A stretch of DNA of 45,636 bases, taken from the NCBI GenBank assembly GCA_947574505.1, contig CANPJW010000020.1, positions 1 to 45,636 of the forward strand, in the 5' to 3' direction. The translations under genes were made by a program, and so were the position numbers. Position 1 is the stretch's first letter; each line of letters opens with the position of its first letter. The notes below the pieces were generated by a model. That model saw nothing but the letters and a program-made list of their open reading frames with translations, searched no databases and had not been told where the DNA came from. Shown here one piece after another: positions 39,745 to 45,636 of this stretch. This stretch comes from an uncultured Bacteroides sp. GTDB lineage: Bacteria > Bacteroidota > Bacteroidia > Bacteroidales > Bacteroidaceae.

Positions 39745-42171
39745 TTACTTTGAATTTACATTCTGTGTCTCTTTACCATAGCCATAGCCGTAACCATAAC
39801 GTTTACCATAACCATAGTACTTACCACATTTACCATAACCATAGTAATAACCATATTTCTTCTTCTGAAGATCCACCCCATTGATGGCAATACAGAGATT
39901 AGGCAGTTTGTTATTTTCGGCAAGTTCGTTAATCAGAGTAAACTCTGCCTTACGGGTGTAATCAGCACGACATACATAAATGGATAAGTCTGCTACACGT
40001 CCTATAAGCAAAGTATCTGTCACCATACCTATAGGAGCAGTATCTAGTATCACATAGTCAAAATTCTGCTTCAAGGTTTCAATAGCTTTCTCCAATCCGT
40101 CACGAGCCAACAACTCTGTCGGATTAGGAGGAACTGTACCACCAGGAAGAATATATAAACTCTTGTTTATATCAGAAGGTTGTACCAAATCCATCAGATT
40201 GATAGCAGGATTAGTCAGAAACTGAGTTATACCATGCTCTTTCTTAGATATGTTGAAGACCTTATTCAAGCCCGGTTTACGAATGTCTAATCCTACTATC
40301 ACAACTTTCTTCCCTAATAAGGAAAGACTGATAGCCAAATTGGCGGATATAAAGGACTTACCCTCACCACTAATGGTAGAAGTCACCAGAATTACATTCT
40401 TACCGTTTTCAAGCATGAACTGAAGATTGGTACGAACATTGCGGAAAGTCTCGCTCATCAGATTATTCTGGTTCTCAAATACCGCAATAGACCCCGTCTT
40501 TTCATCTGCCAATGGAACATCACCGATAACAGGAAGCAAAGTCAGCTTTTCAACATCTGCACGGCCTTCTATCTTGAACTTGGTCAGACCAATCAGATAA
40601 ATGATACCTACCGGAATACCTATTCCGAATATTAGAGCCGCCAAATAAATCGTCATCCGTTTGGGAGAGACAGGACTGTCATCCGCTAAAGCTTCATCAA
40701 TAATCTTTGCATTATTGGCAGTAGCAGCCAAGGTGATAGCATTTTCTTCACGTTTCTGAAGCAGCATCAGATACAGACCGGACTTGATTTCCTGTTGGCG
40801 GGCAATACTCACAAACTGTCGTTCCTGAGTGGGCGCGTCACTGATACGACGGGAATAACGACCTGCCTCACGAACCAAATCAGCCTTAGTAATCTCAAGG
40901 CCTTTCAATGTTGCATCCAAGGTGGTCTGTATATTACCGCGCATCGCACGGATGCTGGCATTTAGATTTACAATTGCCGGGTTGCTTTCCGTAGATGTAC
41001 GTAGCAGACGGTTACGCTCGGACACCATTTCATTATACCGATCAATTGCTCCCGCTACACCAGCATCCTGTAAACCGACATTTGAAGGTAACACCTCATA
41101 CTCGGTACCCTGCAGGTATCTTTGCAAATCCATGACAAGATTAATCTGAGTCTGATTCTCCACACGTTTTTTCTCATATTCCGCATTGCCGGTCAAAGCA
41201 ATCTGGGCCTCACTACTCAAATCCGTAATACCCGCACTACGCTTGAAATTCTCCAAATCCTGTTCCGTATTGCCTAGTTCCTTTGAGATGATACCGATAC
41301 GCTCGTCAATAAATTCTGCTGTTTTCTGAGCTACCTCATTCTTGTCATTGTTGGCATTGACATTATACATTTCAAGCAGCTTGTCTATATAGTCTTTGCC
41401 ACGTTGAGTGTTCGAGTTTTTGAATGAAACGGTCACTACGGAAGTCGCCTTTGAGGTAGGAACTATTGACAGGAAATCTGCATATTTTTTCGCTACAGCA
41501 AAAGGCCTGTTAATATAAGCAGTAATATGACGTTCTTTTATTACACTTTCCGGACGGATAGGTGACAGAGTATCGTTATTCGCAAAAAAAGCAACCGTGC
41601 CTTCATCGGTCGGAAATACGGCAGGTAATTTCTCAAAACGTTTCCGGTACTCCTTTTTTCCAACCCTAATCTGTACATCCATCGTACCGACGGATTGCAA
41701 AGACATACCCACCTCCATTGTCTGAGGAAGTTTATCCGCTTCCTGTGGAGTCAGGCTTACCAGAACTGGGGAAGTACGATACAGATCCCTCTTGGGAAAC
41801 CTGTCCTCGTCCATATAAGTCACGAATAACCCCAAATTGTTTACCACTTCCCTAGCTAGAGACTTTGAACGAAGTACTTCGATCTCATTGTCTACATTAT
41901 TGGACGAGGAGACGAAACCGTCCAATCCCATCTTTTCCAATTCGGAAGACATACTTGCACCACCACCTTTCTTATCATCCTTAATCAGAACTGTGGCAGT
42001 AATATTATAAACAGGGGTTGTCAAACGCAGATATCCCCACGCACAAGCCACACAGATTATTACCGAAACTACAAACCAAGGCCAATGAATCAGATAACGG
42101 AAAAGGATTTCCTGAATGTTGTTCTGTTCCTCGGATTGTGCCCCCGTTCTTTCTTTTCTTTCCTCAACCAT
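39745..42171 (-). CDS. wzc: Wzc-like polysaccharide co-polymerase and tyrosine autokinase
   Basis: An 808-residue inner-membrane protein that controls chain length and export. Helices at about 31-47 and 509-527 enclose the long periplasmic Wzz-type domain with coiled coil (about 270-480). The cytoplasmic BY-kinase domain has Walker A TSTISGEGKS (597-606), Walker A' VVIVGLDI (623-630) and Walker B YVILD (706-710). The C-terminus (773-800) is a repeat of Tyr-Gly-Tyr units with 12 tyrosines in 28 residues, the autophosphorylation cluster. It follows the Wza-like lipoprotein by 9 bases. All parts are intact. Confidence 0.93.
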   Translation of the reverse strand: MVEERKERTGAQSEEQNNIQEILFRYLIHWPWFVVSVIICVACAWGYLRLTTPVYNITATVLIKDDKKGGGASMSSELEKMGLDGFVSSSNNVDNEIEVLRSKSLAREVVNNLGLFVTYMDEDRFPKRDLYRTSPVLVSLTPQEADKLPQTMEVGMSLQSVGTMDVQIRVGKKEYRKRFEKLPAVFPTDEGTVAFFANNDTLSPIRPESVIKERHITAYINRPFAVAKKYADFLSIVPTSKATSVVTVSFKNSNTQRGKDYIDKLLEMYNVNANNDKNEVAQKTAEFIDERIGIISKELGNTEQDLENFKRSAGITDLSSEAQIALTGNAEYEKKRVENQTQINLVMDLQRYLQGTEYEVLPSNVGLQDAGVAGAIDRYNEMVSERNRLLRTSTESNPAIVNLNASIRAMRGNIQTTLDATLKGLEITKADLVREAGRYSRRISDAPTQERQFVSIARQQEIKSGLYLMLLQKREENAITLAATANNAKIIDEALADDSPVSPKRMTIYLAALIFGIGIPVGIIYLIGLTKFKIEGRADVEKLTLLPVIGDVPLADEKTGSIAVFENQNNLMSETFRNVRTNLQFMLENGKNVILVTSTISGEGKSFISANLAISLSLLGKKVVIVGLDIRKPGLNKVFNISKKEHGITQFLTNPAINLMDLVQPSDINKSLYILPGGTVPPNPTELLARDGLEKAIETLKQNFDYVILDTAPIGMVTDTLLIGRVADLSIYVCRADYTRKAEFTLINELAENNKLPNLCIAINGVDLQKKKYGYYYGYGKCGKYYGYGKRYGYGYGYGKETQNVNSK

Positions 42172-42180
42172 ATTACAATG

Positions 42181-43023
42181 CTACTTTTTGATCTTGAAGA
42201 TTGTTACTAATATACTTGCCAATGATACTAAAACAGAAGTAGCAGAGAACCACAGGCTTGTACTGTTACTGATATCTGAATTACGAGCCTTGGCCTTATT
42301 TGGAGTCACATATACAATATCATTCTGCTGTAACCAATAGTAAGGAGAAAGGAGAGTTTCGGCCTTATTCAAATCCAGTGTTATAATCTGCTGCTTACCG
42401 TCAGCACCTTCACGAATCAGTTTAACATTGTCACGGATTCCATAAATCGTCATATCACCCGCCATGGCCAAGGCCTCCAATAGGTTCACTTTTTCATTGC
42501 TGATAGTAAACGTACCCGGACGGACAACCTCGCCTAATACAGAAATTTTATAGTTTACCATGCGAACAGTAACAATCGGAGTCTCCTTGATATAAGGTTT
42601 CAACTTTTCTATAATTAATTGTTCGGCTTCTTTCTTTGTCAAGCCACCTACTTTCAATTCACCTAGAACAGGAAAATTGATTTTTCCGTCATTATCTACC
42701 AGATAAGACTGTAGAACGGGTTGGGTAGTCAGTTGGTTATTTCCGGCAACCCCACTGGCGGGACTGGCAACAGTCAAATTAAATGGGACAGCTAATTCCG
42801 GACTGGTACATGAAACTACAATAGTAAGCAGGTCTTTAGACATTATCTTGGCATCATACAGATTTCCCTGTTGAACTGTTTGTTCCACGACCTTTACATC
42901 CTGTAAATAAGGTACTTTTTTATACGACTGACAGGAAGCAAACAAAAATATCGCAACTAAACAAAGAAGCAATCCAGCGCTCATTCCTTGTACACTCAAA
43001 CAAGTACAAAATGATTTATCCAT
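42181..43023 (-). CDS. wza: Wza-like polysaccharide export lipoprotein
   Basis: Outer-membrane-associated export protein of about 280 residues. After a signal sequence the lipobox reads FLFASC, then a Poly_export domain (LYDAKIMSKDLLTIVVSCTS) and SLBB domains (ISVLGEVVRPGTFTISNEKV, NLLEALAMAGDMTIYGIRDN). Unlike E. coli Wza it ends with a hydrophobic stretch (SLWFSATSVLVSLASILVTI). I chose the ATG at 43023 because it sits beside the signal sequence; the longer start at 43062 would overlap the dehydratase gene by 22 bases. Partner of the Wzc-like protein directly downstream. Confidence 0.9.
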   Translation of the reverse strand: MDKSFCTCLSVQGMSAGLLLCLVAIFLFASCQSYKKVPYLQDVKVVEQTVQQGNLYDAKIMSKDLLTIVVSCTSPELAVPFNLTVASPASGVAGNNQLTTQPVLQSYLVDNDGKINFPVLGELKVGGLTKKEAEQLIIEKLKPYIKETPIVTVRMVNYKISVLGEVVRPGTFTISNEKVNLLEALAMAGDMTIYGIRDNVKLIREGADGKQQIITLDLNKAETLLSPYYWLQQNDIVYVTPNKAKARNSDISNSTSLWFSATSVLVSLASILVTIFKIKK

Positions 43024-43039
43024 AAATTTCTCAAGTTTA

Positions 43040-44968
43040 TTATTCTTTATCCAGTGCCTCAAATCGCGGAGAATTCTTTGATTTGAATTCAGGAACCACT
43101 TTCTTCATCAGCCTGACCGTATCCATGATCTTAACCGCACGGGAAAGTCTCTCAAACTCTGTGTACGTATCAAGGATATCGGCATATTCATACCGACGGA
43201 CTTTGGCGATCATAATTTTCTTGTTCTCTGTCGGAATCGTATTTTCTTTATCGCTCAACACCTCTTCATAAAGCTTCTCACCAGGGCGTAAGCCGGTGAA
43301 TTCTATTTTGATATCCTCTCCCGGACGATAACCAGCCAATTCAATCATGCGGGTAGCCAAGTCGACAATCTTAACTGCCTTACCCATCTCGAAGACAAAG
43401 ATTTCATTACCCTCTCCCATCGTAGCGGCTTCCATTACCAAACGGCAAGCCTCAGGAATAGTCATGAAGAAGCGGATGATATCGGGATGAGTAACTGTGA
43501 CAGGACCACCATTCTCAATCTGTTCTCTAAAGCGGGGGATGACAGAACCGTTACTGCCCAATACATTACCAAAACGGGTAGTGATGAATTTGGTATGGCC
43601 TTTCACTTTTCCCTCACGGATGGCACAGCCCAGACTCTGCACATAGATTTCAGCCAGACGTTTGGAACAGCCCATTATATTGGTAGGATTCACGGCTTTA
43701 TCTGTGGAGACCATGACCATTTTTTCCGCACCATATTCCACTGCCATATCAGCTACCTGACGGGAACCTGTAACATTCACCAGTACGGCTTCGCAGGGAT
43801 TCTCTTCCATTAAAGGCACATGTTTGTAAGCGGCGGCATGAAAGACAATTTGCGGATGATAGAGATCGAATACCATGCGTACACGTTCCTTCACACGCAC
43901 GTCGCCAATCACAGGTATGAAATCTATGGCTGGATAATTCTTCTCAAATTCAAGACGGACATTATGCAAAGGAGTCTCGGCAGAGTCGAACATGATGAGT
44001 TTCCGAATATCCATCTGTACCAGCTGACGGCAAAGTTCACTACCGATACTGCCGGCAGCACCGGTTACCAACACCACTTTTTCCCTGAATTCTTCAGCGA
44101 CCTGACGAAGATTGATGTTTATTTCAGCACGGCCCAACAAATCTTCAATCTTAATGGGACGTATCCACTGGTGGAAATTACCGTCGGAATCCGCCTCACT
44201 GATAGTAGGAGCAATCAGAGTTTTAAGTTTATTGCTTTTACAATACTCCAAAAGGCGGTTCTCCTCCAGACGGGTATCCTCATAACGGGCAAACAGAATA
44301 CCCTTAATACCACGTTTACGTATTATATAGTCAACATCCGCTTCGTTCTCAAAATAATAAATAGGAAGATCCGCCAAGCGGCGACGGCTGTTGCTTTTGC
44401 CATAAACATAAAAGCCTGCAACCTTATAATGGGCACTGTCACGGAGACGCAACTTCAAGGCCACACTCTCTTCGTCAACGCCATAAATAAGGATACGTGT
44501 ATTCTTTTTATTTACCCAATCCAACAATAGATCGTAAGTGATGATAAGAGAAACACGAAAGACCGTCAGCGCAGCCAGCGTCAACAGACCGTCAAACAGA
44601 AGGTAGGAGACTTTATAATTATCAAGCAGTTGTGTGTCGGATATAATCCAGAAGGAAATCACGGACAAACATCCGACCTTGAATAATACAGCGCACATGA
44701 TACGCCAAAGCTCGCGTGCCTGAGAAAAACGGATGGTATTGCGATAGGTGTGAAACAGTAAGGATCCGGCAACACTTGCCGCCAAAGAAACGCCAACCAA
44801 CAGACAAAGCACCCGGTCACTCATCGGAACATGCGCTATATAATGAATAACGGCATAAGCGACCAATGAACATAAGACAGATACCACCGTATCAATACCC
44901 AAAATGATCCAATAACTCAAATAGTTCTTACGAACGTATTGAGCTATACCCCTTAATGTTTTTTCCAT
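43040..44968 (-). CDS. UDP-sugar 4,6-dehydratase (CapD/PglF/WbpM-like)
   Basis: A 642-residue membrane enzyme. Four helices occupy about residues 20-145, then a CoA-binding-like nucleotide domain (to about 290), then the extended SDR dehydratase domain: VTGAAGSIGSELCRQL (301-316) binds NAD, and STDKAVNPTNIMGCSK (421-436) has the Met432-Lys436 active-site form of this family instead of Tyr-Lys. It converts UDP-GlcNAc to the 4-keto-6-deoxy sugar, the substrate for the aminotransferase at the far end of the locus. The gene is 51 bases after upxY and 16 bases before wza. Confidence 0.92.
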   Translation of the reverse strand: MEKTLRGIAQYVRKNYLSYWIILGIDTVVSVLCSLVAYAVIHYIAHVPMSDRVLCLLVGVSLAASVAGSLLFHTYRNTIRFSQARELWRIMCAVLFKVGCLSVISFWIISDTQLLDNYKVSYLLFDGLLTLAALTVFRVSLIITYDLLLDWVNKKNTRILIYGVDEESVALKLRLRDSAHYKVAGFYVYGKSNSRRRLADLPIYYFENEADVDYIIRKRGIKGILFARYEDTRLEENRLLEYCKSNKLKTLIAPTISEADSDGNFHQWIRPIKIEDLLGRAEININLRQVAEEFREKVVLVTGAAGSIGSELCRQLVQMDIRKLIMFDSAETPLHNVRLEFEKNYPAIDFIPVIGDVRVKERVRMVFDLYHPQIVFHAAAYKHVPLMEENPCEAVLVNVTGSRQVADMAVEYGAEKMVMVSTDKAVNPTNIMGCSKRLAEIYVQSLGCAIREGKVKGHTKFITTRFGNVLGSNGSVIPRFREQIENGGPVTVTHPDIIRFFMTIPEACRLVMEAATMGEGNEIFVFEMGKAVKIVDLATRMIELAGYRPGEDIKIEFTGLRPGEKLYEEVLSDKENTIPTENKKIMIAKVRRYEYADILDTYTEFERLSRAVKIMDTVRLMKKVVPEFKSKNSPRFEALDKE

Positions 44969-45019
44969 TATAGTATAAATAAAATTATTGTATATCAGAG
45001 TTGCAATCAGAAATTAAAA

Positions 45020-45592
45020 TCAAGGCTTCACCGGTTCTACATACCCCATTGGCATGTCAGCACAAGCACATCCAAGCATATTCAGACGAACGGCAATCTT
45101 ACTCTTGCCGTCAACATTGACAAGTTCACCCACAAGTCCCGTCAAAGGACCTTTGATGACGCGAACCTTTTCACCACGTGCCAAAAGAGCACTATTCATG
45201 GAAATGACATCTTCTGAATAATCAAGCATAAAACGGAAACGAGCCATCTGATCATCAGGGATTACAGTCGGACTGCTCTCACCACGCATTACCATATACC
45301 GACTTACTGTAGAAAAGGAAAGAACTTCTTTGCGTTCTTTTGCATCAGCGTGTACAAACACCATCATTGGAAGCAAGACTGACTCGACTACTTTACGACG
45401 GTCACTCCACTGATGAACTTCCTGTTGAACCGGAACAAAACTCTCAATCCCCATCTTAGATAAATGTTCCGAGACTTTCTTTTCGTGATGCATGCGAACC
45501 AAAGCTACATACCAGCGTTTAGAGTGTGCTACGCCTTCCCCTGTCCCATTACTAGGCCCAGCAATTACTGATTTTCTCTTTGTTAAAATCAT
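45020..45592 (-). CDS. upxY: UpxY-type transcription antiterminator (NusG-like)
   Basis: A 190-residue NusG paralogue. The NGN domain (26-125) starts RWYVALVRMHHEKKVSEHL and the KOW domain (139-166) reads RGEKVRVIKGPLTGLVGELV. In Bacteroides such proteins are the first gene of each capsule operon and prevent early termination in the leader of their own operon. The N-terminal 25 residues are a variable basic tail. No UpxZ gene, the usual inhibitor of other loci, follows; the dehydratase comes next. A hairpin lies in the leader just upstream. Confidence 0.92.
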   Translation of the reverse strand: MILTKRKSVIAGPSNGTGEGVAHSKRWYVALVRMHHEKKVSEHLSKMGIESFVPVQQEVHQWSDRRKVVESVLLPMMVFVHADAKERKEVLSFSTVSRYMVMRGESSPTVIPDDQMARFRFMLDYSEDVISMNSALLARGEKVRVIKGPLTGLVGELVNVDGKSKIAVRLNMLGCACADMPMGYVEPVKP

Positions 45593-45613
45593 GTTTTTTT
45601 ACCCCATATTTGT

Positions 45614-45634
45614 CCGTTACTTCTTAGGTAACGG
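45614..45634 (-). promoter_or_regulatory. Leader hairpin before upxY (partial region)
   Basis: On the minus strand CCGTTAC - CTAAGAA - GTAACGG forms a 7-bp perfect stem, 22 bases before the upxY start, followed by ACAAATATGGGG and a TAAAAAAAC stretch. It fits a leader element on which an UpxY-type factor or RNA polymerase pausing acts. The window ends right after, so promoter and any invertible repeats are not visible. Confidence 0.5.
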
Positions 45635-45636
45635 AT

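Noticed and set aside
39770..39860. Tandem CCATAACC-type repeats suggesting a microsatellite or array
   Set aside because: They encode the Tyr-Gly-rich tail of Wzc and are explained by the protein sequence.

Overview
The window comes from a Bacteroides-type chromosome (order Bacteroidales). The evidence is the recurring Bacteroides -7 promoter element TAnnTTTG, an UpxY-type antiterminator heading a Wzx/Wzy capsule locus, an HU-like protein with a 'smalltalk' peptide, a DUF5053 protein, and overall gene style. The species cannot be fixed from sequence alone. Nearly everything is transcribed leftwards (minus strand); the clear exceptions are prs and a phage-type repressor.

Layout. (1) 1-2.7 kb: edge of a prophage or prophage remnant. 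It has small early genes, a phage Dam-type N6-adenine methyltransferase, a truncated antirepressor, a tRNA-like fold, a divergent pair of small HTH proteins around a palindromic operator, and a DUF5053 gene. (2) 2.7-9.3 kb: an operon of a 1439-residue double sensor kinase, its response regulator and an AbgT-family transporter. (3) 9.4-16.5 kb: housekeeping genes, namely prs, a 14-repeat MORN protein, and an operon of PBP1A, a short FolK-like protein, KdsB and an M16-like protein without its zinc motif. (4) 16.6-19.7 kb: the downstream edge of the capsule island, with smalltalk, HU-like protein, a HepT/MntA toxin-antitoxin pair, amidase, and wreckage of an AAA-ATPase and a WbuC cupin. (5) 19.8-45.6 kb: a capsular polysaccharide locus read from 45.6 kb down to 19.9 kb.

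How the capsule genes fit together. UpxY should antiterminate the long transcript. The PglF/CapD-like dehydratase, PglE-like aminotransferase and PglD-like acetyltransferase would make a UDP-2,4-diamino-trideoxyhexose. The PglC-like transferase would load it on undecaprenyl phosphate. Five further glycosyltransferases extend the unit. Decoration genes are a pyruvyl transferase with an iron-sulfur partner, a NodB-type deacetylase, a hexapeptide acyltransferase, and an unusual set of one nucleotidyltransferase, one HAD phosphatase and a kinase-nucleotidyltransferase fusion. Wzx flips the unit, an EpsG-like Wzy polymerises it, and Wza/Wzc export it.

Most notable points: the double kinase whose two halves keep complementary parts of a histidine kinase; the kinase-nucleotidyltransferase cassette; a frameshifted HEPN-like gene inside the capsule locus; a toxin-antitoxin pair set into the HU/smalltalk/amidase group; a tRNA-like fold in front of the phage methyltransferase; and several gene relics in the gaps (IS66, WbuC, AAA-ATPase), which mark this as a recombining island.
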